Of a stretch of DNA of 64,000 nucleotides, positions 43,843 through 52,015 are shown in pieces. The notes beneath the pieces are model-generated. The model did not search any database and was not told the origin of the DNA. It was given only the letters and a program-made list of their open reading frames with translations. This stretch comes from Microtetraspora glauca (lineage in GTDB: Bacteria; Actinomycetota; Actinomycetes; Streptomycetales; Streptomycetaceae). The first letter of the stretch is position 1, and every line of letters begins with the position of its first letter. Where the stretch lies: positions 40,915-104,914 of the forward strand of contig JOFO01000021.1 in the NCBI GenBank assembly GCA_000721275.1, given 5' to 3'. The position numbers and the translations under genes were made by a program.

Positions 43843-45549
43843 ATGAAGCACCGCCGCGCGCTGCCGGTCCTGCTGGCCGCGCTCCTGCTGGCCTTGCTCG
43901 GGCCGCTGCTCTCCTCAGGGCCCGCCGGAGCCGCGCCCGTCTGGACGCTCCGATGGTCTCCCGCTCCGGGAGTCCAGGGTCTCGACGCCTTCGAGACCAT
44001 CGAGGACGACCGGGCGGACTCGCACCCCGCGGGCGGGCCGCACATCAAGGTCGCCGGCGACGCCTATCGATTCGACATGCATGTGGTCGACCGGGACACG
44101 TCAACCGACCGGCAGCGGCACGAGGTCACCGGCAACCGGACCTCGTCCTCCGCCTACCTCCAGTGGAAGCTCGGCGAGACCTGGCGGGTGACGTACTCGA
44201 TGTACATCCCCACCTCGCTGATGGCCACGACGAGCTTCACCCACATCATGCAGACCAAGCAGCCCGGCACCGGCAGCTCCCCGATCACGGTGACCTCGCT
44301 GCGCCGGGTGAACGGCGTGCAGACCATCGAGCACAAGGTGATCGCCGGGGACGTCCTGGTCGGCAGGACCAACCTGGAGCCCCTCCAGAACAAGTGGATC
44401 GACATCGAGTACGAGATCAAGATCGGCGATGGCGCGGCCGGCTCGGTGCGATGGGTGGTCAAGAACGGCGCCACCACCGTCGTCGACGCGACCAAGACCG
44501 GAGTCGACACCTTCCTCGCCGACCGGGTCCGACCCAAGTGGGGCATCTACCGCTCACTCGGCGACACCTCCAACTCCCTGCGCGACACCTACCTGCTGCT
44601 CCGCAACATGCGCGCCTACCAGCTCACCGGCGGCACCCCCGGCCCCGACACCCAGCCGCCGACCGTCCCGGCCGGAGTGCGGACGACCGGCACCACAGCC
44701 GACAGCGCCTCGCTGGCCTGGAACGCGGCCACCGACGACGTCGGCGTGACCGGTTACGAGGTCTACCGCGGCACCACCCTCACCGCCACCGTCTCCGGCA
44801 CGACCTACACCGACACCGGCCTCGCCGCCGCCACCCCGTACAGCTACACCGTCAGGGCGAGGGACGCCGCCGGCAACCGCTCGGCCGCGTCCACACCCCT
44901 CACCGTCACCACCGCCCAGGCGCCCGGCACCGTGACCCTGCTCTCCCAGGGCCGGCCGACCACGGCCTCCTCCACCGAGGGCCCAGGCTTCGAGCCCGCT
45001 CTTGCCGTCGACGGCCAGAGCGCCACCCGCTGGGCCTCCGCCGAAGGCTCCGATCCCCAATGGATCCGCGTCGACCTCGGCGCCGCCGCCGCGCTGTCAC
45101 GGGTCCGCCTCGACTGGGAGGCCGCGTACGCCTCCGCCTACCGGATCCAGTCCTCCGCCGACGGCGCCACCTGGACCGACCTCGCCACCGTCACGGGAGG
45201 CGACGGCGGCACCGACGACATCGCGGTGACGGGCGACGCACGCTATGTCCGCGTCTACGGCACTCAGCGGGCCACTCCGTACGGCTACTCGCTCTACGAG
45301 CTGAAGGTCTACGGCACCACCGGCTCCCCGAGCCCGACGCCGGCCCCGACGCAGACGCCATCTCCGACACCGACCCCGACCCCGACTTCGTCCAGCAGTT
45401 GGCAGGCAGGTGCCGCCTACGCCGTGGGAGACCAGGTCACCTACAACGGGAACGGCTACCGCTGCCTGCAGGCCCACACCTCGCAGCAGGGCTGGGAGCC
45501 TTCCACAAGCCCCGCGCTGTGGGAACGGTCCTCGCGACCCTCCGCGTGA
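43843..45549 (+). CDS. secreted multi-module carbohydrate-active enzyme (lyase-like + FN3 + CBM32 + CBM5/12)
   Basis: A 568-residue exported protein. A signal peptide (LPVLLAALLLALLGPLLSSG) precedes a domain of about 230 residues with a concanavalin-like pattern (SSAYLQWKLGETWRVTYSMY, FTHIMQTKQPGTGSSPITV, IDIEYEIKIG, PKWGIYRSLGD), as in heparin-lyase-I-like polysaccharide lyases. A fibronectin III domain (PPTVPAGVRTTGTTADSASL to about 365) follows. Then a discoidin-like CBM32 (RPTTASSTEGPGFEPALAVD...YELKVYG), a Pro/Thr linker and a CBM5/12 (WQAGAAYAVGDQVTYNGNGY...GWEPSTSPALWE). CBM5/12 modules bind chitin or other beta-glycans. It probably degrades a uronic-acid or chitin-like polymer outside the cell; the substrate is not certain. 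Confidence 0.82.
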   Translation: MKHRRALPVLLAALLLALLGPLLSSGPAGAAPVWTLRWSPAPGVQGLDAFETIEDDRADSHPAGGPHIKVAGDAYRFDMHVVDRDTSTDRQRHEVTGNRTSSSAYLQWKLGETWRVTYSMYIPTSLMATTSFTHIMQTKQPGTGSSPITVTSLRRVNGVQTIEHKVIAGDVLVGRTNLEPLQNKWIDIEYEIKIGDGAAGSVRWVVKNGATTVVDATKTGVDTFLADRVRPKWGIYRSLGDTSNSLRDTYLLLRNMRAYQLTGGTPGPDTQPPTVPAGVRTTGTTADSASLAWNAATDDVGVTGYEVYRGTTLTATVSGTTYTDTGLAAATPYSYTVRARDAAGNRSAASTPLTVTTAQAPGTVTLLSQGRPTTASSTEGPGFEPALAVDGQSATRWASAEGSDPQWIRVDLGAAAALSRVRLDWEAAYASAYRIQSSADGATWTDLATVTGGDGGTDDIAVTGDARYVRVYGTQRATPYGYSLYELKVYGTTGSPSPTPAPTQTPSPTPTPTPTSSSSWQAGAAYAVGDQVTYNGNGYRCLQAHTSQQGWEPSTSPALWERSSRPSA

Positions 45550-45673
45550 ACCGGATCCGTGCGGACCGGTGGCGCCCTGGATTCCGGCCGGCGCACCGCG
45601 CTGTGCCCGCTATGGCCGACGGCGGCACCGCTGTCCTCCTCATCAGAGAAGGACAGCGGTGCCGCGGCCTCCA

Positions 45674-46532
45674 ATGAGCGCGTCATCCGGCTCGTTCGCC
45701 GAACCGGTCAGGCCGCGTGGCGGCCCGGTCCGGGCCGTCAGCGCTGTCCTCGTCGACATCACCGACGACACCGTCGCCCGGTCCCTGGCGGCGGCTGCCG
45801 GTGAGGAGGCCCGCCACCGGCGCGCCGGGCCGAGGCGCTCGGCGAGGTCGCCGAGTCCCTCCGCGTGGCCGTTCTGCCCCGTTCCCCGGGCGGGCTCGCC
45901 TCCTCCGGCATCGACACCGCTGTTGTCCACCGTCCCGACTCCACCGGTTCCGGGGCGGGCGGTGACTGGCCAAGGCCCGCAGACTCCTCGGCGGGCGGCT
46001 CCTGCCCGCCCTCGGTGACGCCCGAGGCCACGGCCTGGAGGCCGTCACCTTCATGGCCAAGCTCCGGTACGCCCTGGCCGGCCTCCACCGACGTTCCCGT
46101 CGAACAACTCCCCACTGGCTCGACCATATGGCCTGCGGCGACGGCATCGAGTCCTCAGCCACCGCCGTCATCGCCCGCTACCACGCCGAGCGCGAGGTAT
46201 TCCGCCGGAACTGCGCGGCCGCCCCTCCCGGTACCCCTCCGAGACGGCCACGCCTCACTCCTTCCCCCGCTTCCCGGAGGCCCCGGACTCATCCTCGGCG
46301 TCCTCCCCGACCAGCCCTGCGCCGCCGCGGAGACGCCACTGGCGAAGGGCGACACCGTCCTGCTCCACTCCGACGGCCTGACCGAACGGTGGGACTCCGA
46401 CCCCGACGCCGCCCGGCTCCTCGACGTCGGGGAGACGCCACACCCCACGCATCACGCCGTGCTGGCGTCAGCCTCTTCGAGTGGGCCGGGCGGGAGGATC
46501 TGCTCAGGACGCCCATGCTCCGGGACCTGTGA
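45674..46532 (+). pseudogene. SpoIIE/PP2C phosphatase, multiply frameshifted
   Basis: Fragments of one regulator lie in successive frames: GSFAEPVRPRGGPVRAVSAV with LVDITDDTVARSLAAAA (a PAS-type end); LPRSPGGLASSGIDTAVVHR; LGDARGHGLEAVTFMAKLRY; HMACGDGIESSATAVIARYH; PGLILGVLPDQPCAAAETPL and LAKGDTVLLHSDGLTERWDS. The metal-binding Asp residues of SpoIIE-type phosphatases are recognisable in GDARGHG and HSDGLTE. At least three frameshifts and missing ends make it non-functional. An intact paralogue follows at 47001. Confidence 0.8.
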
Positions 46533-47000
46533 CTGGCTGACACATCGTTGGTTCGACCAGCACCGCCAGAATGCCTCGATCCGGGTTGGTGAGCAGGTGG
46601 TAACGGCCGACGCCCCTCGTGGATCACGTCCTGCTCCTGCTCTCCCTCAGCAGGCTCATCCCGTCGGCGTGCCCTTGCGGAGGGCATGGTCGGCTCCGCC
46701 CAGGGGCAGGGCTGCTCGCCGATGAGGTCGTGTCCGGCCGATCAGGGTCCCCGTTGTCGAGGCATGGCGGGATCTGCACCTCGGCGTGGTTGCCCCGTCG
46801 ACCGAAGCGCCGCCGCCCGCGGGACTGCGGCGAACCTGTCCCGGAGGTCTCGCGACGTGAAGGCGCTTCCGGGCTTCACCGCGAGCGACGAGATCGGTGG
46901 ATGTCTTTCTTCCGACGTGTGTCGGGGTTGCCGACAAGGTCCGCGTGGTGATTGTTTCGGCCGAACGAGAAGGAGAGCCCGCAACCCCTTGGAGGCTGAC
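46533..47000. other. intergenic, no gene seen
   Basis: About 470 bp between the phosphatase pseudogene and its intact paralogue. The frames lack coding character. The ribosome site GGAGG of the next gene is at the right end. Confidence 0.45.
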
Positions 47001-48194
47001 GTGGCTGGTGACCGGATGGGGCTGGAGCAGGTGCTGGCGGCTGCCGAGGCCGCTGCTCCGGTGAACTCGCTGGACGTGGTGGCGCGCAATCTACGACAGC
47101 GATTCGGCGCCCGGTATGTGTCGTTCCTGTTCGTCGACGTCGTCGGCCGACGCCTGCTGCGGGTCCACGACACCGCCACTCAGCAGCAGGAGAACCGCGC
47201 CGAGCAGGTTCCCCTGGCCGGCAGCGGCGTCTACGACGAGGTCCTGCGCAGCCAGCGCCTGCTCCGGGCACCGGACGGCCCGGGAGGGCAGCGGGTCCTC
47301 GCCCCGGTCACCAACCGCGGCGACGCCATCGGCGTCCTGGAACTCTTCCTCGCCGACGCCACTCCGGACGTGCTGGAGCAGATCCAGGAGGCAGCGCACG
47401 CGCTGGCGTACGTCATCGTCACCGACCGGCGCTTCACCGACCTCTACCACTGGGGCAACCGCATTACGGACGTGAGCCTGTCCGCCGAGATCCAGCGCCA
47501 GCTCCTCCCCATCGCCTCCGCCTGCGAAGCTCCCCAGTTCACCCTCGCCGGTGCCCTGGTCCCCGCTTCGGACATCGCCGGCGACACATACGACTACAGT
47601 CTCGACGCCCACACCCTGCACCTGTCGATCACCGACGCGATGGGCCACGACGTCAGCGCATCTTTGATGGCCACCCTCCTGGTCAACGCTTCCCGCGGCG
47701 CCCGCCGCGCCGGCGAAGACCTCGCCGAACAGGCCCGCCAAGTCCACCGGGCGCTCCTCGACCACGGCCGGGACACCATCGCCACCGGCCAGCTCCTGCG
47801 CATCGCCCTCGACGGCACCGGCGCCCAGCTCGTCAACGCCGGCCACCCCTGGCCGCTGCGGTTGCGGGACGGCGCAGTCAGCGAACTGAGCCTGACCGTG
47901 AACCTGCCCTTCGGCGTCGTCATCCAAGACGCCTACCAGGTCCAACCCCTCGACCTGCGACCCGGTGACCGCCTGCTGCTCCACACGGACGGCATGCAGG
48001 AACGGGACGCCCAAAGCGTGGACCTGCCGGACCTCCTGCGCAAGACCGCCGCCGACCATCCCCGCGAAGTGGTGCGCACTCTGGTCAGCGCGGTCAGCGA
48101 TGCCTATGACGGCCGTCCGCCCCGGGACGACGCCACTGTCCTGTGCCTGGACTGGCACGGTCCCACCCCGGCCCGCAGCACCATGAGCCTGTAG
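47001..48194 (+). CDS. GAF-domain SpoIIE-type PP2C phosphatase
   Basis: A 397-residue regulator. A GAF-like sensor occupies about residues 20-145 ([40 protein letters not shown]). A SpoIIE/RsbU-type phosphatase follows: [36 protein letters not shown] with a metal-binding Asp, [19 protein letters not shown] with a second, [17 protein letters not shown], and [13 protein letters not shown] with [13 protein letters not shown]. Such enzymes dephosphorylate anti-anti-sigma factors in partner-switching systems. GTG 47001 is chosen because GGAGG lies 5 bases upstream; earlier in-frame codons are not homologous. No partner anti-sigma gene is nearby. Confidence 0.9.
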   Translation: MAGDRMGLEQVLAAAEAAAPVNSLDVVARNLRQRFGARYVSFLFVDVVGRRLLRVHDTATQQQENRAEQVPLAGSGVYDEVLRSQRLLRAPDGPGGQRVLAPVTNRGDAIGVLELFLADATPDVLEQIQEAAHALAYVIVTDRRFTDLYHWGNRITDVSLSAEIQRQLLPIASACEAPQFTLAGALVPASDIAGDTYDYSLDAHTLHLSITDAMGHDVSASLMATLLVNASRGARRAGEDLAEQARQVHRALLDHGRDTIATGQLLRIALDGTGAQLVNAGHPWPLRLRDGAVSELSLTVNLPFGVVIQDAYQVQPLDLRPGDRLLLHTDGMQERDAQSVDLPDLLRKTAADHPREVVRTLVSAVSDAYDGRPPRDDATVLCLDWHGPTPARSTMSL

Positions 48195-48773
48195 CCATGC
48201 CGGCCGGGCTTGTGCCCGTCGTTGGACAACCACCGACCTGCCTCACCGCTCAGGCCGGGGCACGCCGGGAACCGGCAGGCTGGAAGCGTGAGCTCCTGGT
48301 GGGCGGTCCGAGTTCGCGTGGACGGGGGCGGAGCCGTTGAGCTGGGCCACGCGTTCCCGGTGGGTGGCTCGGGCGGCTCGAAGGCCCTCGCTGCGTTCGG
48401 CGAGGCGGGTCGGGGTGGTGGCGACGGAGAGCCGGTGCACCCGGTGCGGTCGTGGACGGCCGTGGACCTGGTGCGGAGCGTGCTTCGCAGGAGACCGCAG
48501 CCGGCTGTCGGGAAGGGGGCGGAGGGGGCGCTCAGGTCGCGGTCGGTGGCCACGGCGAGGAGGAGTTCGCCGCGGCGCACGGACCGTTCGGTGTCGACTT
48601 CGGCTCGGGAGCGGGAGTCCCCCACCTGCCTACCGTCGCAGCGGAAACCGTTGCAGAACTAGGCAACGGCTGTAGGCGATCATCACCGATGCCGAGGCGG
48701 CCGGCCGCGTGAGAACTTCGGTTCAGCGGCGGAAAGCGAGCGCCGTGACCGATACGGACACCGGAGAGACTCC
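48195..48773. other. 580-bp stretch without a supported gene
   Basis: A minus-strand frame (RLSVATTPTRLAERSEGLRA, then ATHRERVAQLNGSAPVHANS) has balanced composition near 48260-48420, and another frame upstream reads EVDTERSVRRGELLLAVATD. They may be remnants of one decayed gene. Neither has a recognised family. Confidence 0.35.
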
Positions 48774-49430
48774 ATGGCAGCCACCAACGGCATCACCTAC
48801 ACCGGCCTCGACGCCCTGCTCACCCCCGAGAGGTCGGTGCTGCTGCTGATCGACCACCAGGGTGCCCAGTTCGCGGGAATGGGCAGCGCGGACACCAACC
48901 TGGTGGTCAACAATGTCACCGCCCTGGCGAAGGGCGCCAAGCTGTTCGACGTGCCGACCATCCTGACCACCGTGGTGCAGGACCGCGGCGGTCGCATCAT
49001 CCGCCAGTTGCAGGACGTCTTCCCCGACCAGGAGCCGATCGACCGTACCGCGATCAACACCTGGGAAGACCAGCGCGTCGTGGACGCCGTCGCCGCGACC
49101 GGTCGCAAGGACCTCGTCATGGCCGGCCTGTGGACAGACATCTGCCTGGCCTGGCCCGCCGTCCACGCCATCGCCGACGGCTACCGGGTCTTCGCCGTGA
49201 CGGACGCCTCGGGCGCCACGACGACAGAGGCCCACGAGCGCGGCGTACAGCGCATGATCCAGGCCGGTGTCGTCCCCACCTGCGCCGGCACCGTCATATC
49301 GGAGTGGCAGCGGGACTGGGCCCGTGAGAAGACGGTCCCGGGCATCACCGACATCATGCTCCAGCACGGTGGCAGCTTCGGCACGAGCCTCGCCTGGGAA
49401 CTCCAGCTCCTCGGACTCGACCAGGCGTGA
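48774..49430 (+). CDS. isochorismatase-family cysteine hydrolase (YcaC-like)
   Basis: A 218-residue hydrolase of the isochorismatase superfamily. The first catalytic Asp lies in SVLLLIDHQGAQF, and the nucleophile Cys in AGLWTDICLAWPAVHAI, giving the Asp-Lys-Cys arrangement of the family. Further marks are VPTILTTVVQDRGGR, DRTAINTWED and GYRVFAVTDASGATT. The pattern is closest to YcaC-type proteins rather than true isochorismatases. ATG 48774 has GGAGAG upstream. It is followed on the same strand, after 239 bp and a further 135 bp, by an HSL-type hydrolase and an MDR oxidoreductase, so these could share a catabolic pathway. Confidence 0.9.
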   Translation: MAATNGITYTGLDALLTPERSVLLLIDHQGAQFAGMGSADTNLVVNNVTALAKGAKLFDVPTILTTVVQDRGGRIIRQLQDVFPDQEPIDRTAINTWEDQRVVDAVAATGRKDLVMAGLWTDICLAWPAVHAIADGYRVFAVTDASGATTTEAHERGVQRMIQAGVVPTCAGTVISEWQRDWAREKTVPGITDIMLQHGGSFGTSLAWELQLLGLDQA

Positions 49431-49669
49431 CACCGGCTCCCCCCCCCGGGGCCCGGGGAGCGGCTTCCTCCGTCGGTCCATCGGTCCACACGACGCCCGG
49501 ACATGAGGACGGGCCGGCCTGCGGCGGTGACCTGGCGTCCCGCCGCCGGTCCGGTCCGGTCGCGCCCGACCACGACCCCGCTCGCCCGGGGCCCGGAAGC
49601 CGCACCCTGTTTTCCCTCTTCACCCCCACGTCCCCCCTCTTCATCCCCACGATCGAGCAGGAGTTCGTC

Positions 49670-50653
49670 ATGACTCCCGAGAGCAGCGCCGGACCACCGC
49701 CCCCGTTCGACCCGGAACTGGCCGAAGCGCTCGGGCCTCTTTTCGCGATCATGCCGCCCACGGTCCTGCCCGGCATGATCCCGGCCCTACGACGGTCCCT
49801 TGCCTCGACCAGACCGTCCGACGAGGACCTGCGCCGTGGCGGTGCCGTCGAGTTCGAGGAGCGCACCGTGCCCGGTCCGGCCGGTGCGCCTGGTGTCCCG
49901 CTGCTGATCTGCCGCCCGGCCGGGGCAACGGTCCCGCTGCCGGCGGTCTACTTCACCCACGGCGGTGGGATGGTCCTCGGCGACAACCGCACCCTCCTGG
50001 CCGAGATGCTGGACTGGGTGGAGGACCTGCGCCTGGTCCTCGTCTCGGTCGAGTACCGGCTGGCGCCTGAACACGGTTACCCCGCGGCACTGGAGGACGT
50101 CCACGCGGGCTTGCTGTGGACCATCCGGCACGCCCGTGCAATGGGAATCGACCCCGGCCGGCTCGTGGTCGCCGGTGCCAGCGCGGGTGGCGGGCTCACC
50201 GCCGCCCTGTCCCTTCTCCTGCGCGACCGAGGCGACCCGCAGCCGGCGGGACAACTACTCGTCTGCCCCATGCTCGACGACCGCGACGACACCCCGTCAG
50301 GCCGCCAGATGGCCGGCAAAGGAGTGTGGGACCGCACATCGAACAACACCGGCTGGGGCGCTCTGCTCGGGGACCTGCGCGGCGGTCCCGACGTCCCCCC
50401 GTACGCGGCGCCGGCGCGGGCGGCGGATCTGTCCGGGCTGCCACCGGCCTTCATCGACGCCGGCTCGGCCGAGACGTTCCGCGACGAGGCCGTCACCTAC
50501 GCGACCCGGATCTGGCGGGCCGGCGGGCAGGCGGAACTCCACGTCTGGCCGGGCGCCTTCCACGGCTTCGACGCCCTTGCACCGCAGGCCACGCTGTCCG
50601 GTGAGGCAAGGGCGGCCCGGGTGCGCTGGCTGCACCGCACCCTGCCCCTGTGA
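49670..50653 (+). CDS. alpha/beta hydrolase of the hormone-sensitive lipase family
   Basis: A 327-residue esterase/lipase-type hydrolase. The oxyanion-hole motif is THGGGMVLGD. The nucleophile Ser lies in VAGASAGGGLTAAL, the acid Asp in FIDAGSAETFRDEAV and the His in WPGAFHGFD. VEYRLAPEHGYPAALEDVHA is the usual family segment before the nucleophile. ATG 49670 has AGGAG six bases upstream; the longer open frame upstream is Arg/Pro-rich and not homologous. It hydrolyses short-chain or xenobiotic esters by family analogy; the substrate is unknown. It lies between the isochorismatase-like and MDR genes. Confidence 0.92.
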   Translation: MTPESSAGPPPPFDPELAEALGPLFAIMPPTVLPGMIPALRRSLASTRPSDEDLRRGGAVEFEERTVPGPAGAPGVPLLICRPAGATVPLPAVYFTHGGGMVLGDNRTLLAEMLDWVEDLRLVLVSVEYRLAPEHGYPAALEDVHAGLLWTIRHARAMGIDPGRLVVAGASAGGGLTAALSLLLRDRGDPQPAGQLLVCPMLDDRDDTPSGRQMAGKGVWDRTSNNTGWGALLGDLRGGPDVPPYAAPARAADLSGLPPAFIDAGSAETFRDEAVTYATRIWRAGGQAELHVWPGAFHGFDALAPQATLSGEARAARVRWLHRTLPL

Positions 50654-50788
50654 CGCGAAGGGCCCCTCGCGGCACGCCTCCGCACCCACGGGCCAACGGG
50701 CCGCGCCGACCGGCGCGGCCCGCACCACACCGGACGACCATCCCACTCACCGATCCCGCGCCCACGACGGGCGACCGAGGAGAACACT

Positions 50789-51721
50789 GTGAAAGCCTTC
50801 GTCGCGCAGACGTACGGACCTCTGGAAAGTGTGGAGTTCACCGAACTGCCCAACCCCGAGCCGGGCCCTGGCCGGCTCCTGGTACGGATGGAGGCGGCCG
50901 CCCTCAACGCCGTCGACCACGTGCTGATCACCGGAGAGGCACGGGGAGCACTGCCCGTGCGCCACCCGTTCGTCCCGGGCGTCGACGTCAGCGGTGTGAT
51001 CGAGGCCGTGGGCCCCGGTGTCACCGGCTTCGGCACCGGCGAGTCCGTCATCGCCTGGAACGGCGTCCGTTCCGGAGCACTGGCCGAGTACACGCTGGTG
51101 AACGCCACCGCCGCGGCGGCCGTACGTCCCGCCGGCCTCACGGCGGCACAAGGTGCCGCACTCCCGACCGCGGCCCTGACCGCGGCGGCGCTCCTGGACC
51201 TCGCCGGGGCCGACACCGGCGACACCGTGCTCGTGGTGGGGGCCAGCGGGGGAGTGGGTTCCTACCTCGTGCAGCTCGCAGACCGGGCGGGGCTCGTCGT
51301 CCTCGCCACCGGGCGCAACGACGACCAGGAGTTCCTGGCCGGCCTGGGAGCCAGCTACCCCATCGACTACCAGCACTCGGACATCGCCCAGGAGGCGCTG
51401 CGACTGGTACCGGGCGGAGTCGATGTCGTCTTCGACCTGGCGAACGCCGGGCCCGCGCTGGCGAGGTCCGCGGCGGCGGTACGCAAGGGCGGCCGCTTGG
51501 TCTCACCGCTGCGCGGACCGGCCGCCTTCGAACGCGGCGTCACCGCCGTCTACGGCGGGACCACCACCCCGGAGGGCAGGCTTGCCTCGCTGGCAGCGCT
51601 GGCGGCCACCGGTGAACTCCGCCCCACCATCGGTGCCGACTACCCCTTCGCCGAAGCCCGTCGCGCGCTGACCGACTTCGCCACCAAACACATCCGAGGA
51701 AAGGTGACCGTCACCTTCTGA
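50789..51721 (+). CDS. NADP-dependent MDR oxidoreductase (quinone reductase-like)
   Basis: A 310-residue zinc-independent medium-chain reductase. The N-terminal domain starts KAFVAQTYGPLESVEFTELP and includes VRMEAAALNAVDHVLITGEA and HPFVPGVDVSGVIEAVGPGV. The Rossmann motif is VLVVGASGGVGSYLVQLA. The C-terminus RRALTDFATKHIRGKVTVTF is typical of the quinone oxidoreductase branch. GTG 50789 has GAGGAG upstream. It may reduce quinones or enones. It is a distant relative of the TetR-controlled enzyme at 8217-9266 but not a close copy. Confidence 0.9.
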   Translation: MKAFVAQTYGPLESVEFTELPNPEPGPGRLLVRMEAAALNAVDHVLITGEARGALPVRHPFVPGVDVSGVIEAVGPGVTGFGTGESVIAWNGVRSGALAEYTLVNATAAAAVRPAGLTAAQGAALPTAALTAAALLDLAGADTGDTVLVVGASGGVGSYLVQLADRAGLVVLATGRNDDQEFLAGLGASYPIDYQHSDIAQEALRLVPGGVDVVFDLANAGPALARSAAAVRKGGRLVSPLRGPAAFERGVTAVYGGTTTPEGRLASLAALAATGELRPTIGADYPFAEARRALTDFATKHIRGKVTVTF

Positions 51722-52015
51722 CCCCGGGTGACGCGCGGAACCGGCGGGACCGGACGGTGTGCGCATCGACCGGTCCCATTCCCCTCCCCGAACCCCTGTG
51801 GCACGCCCCCCGCCGCGACCGGCACGACGACACCGGCACCGCCCGCGCAACTCCCTCGTTGACGGCCCATCAGGCATGTCATAGGCTCGTGACCAGGGGG
51901 TATCACCGCTGTCCGAGACAGTGCCGTGTGGCTTCGGCGGCCGTCCCGGGCAAGCCCGACGCCCCCGCCCCCCGGAGGCCGGACACCGAGGTGCCACGGT
52001 GGCGGAGGACCATCG

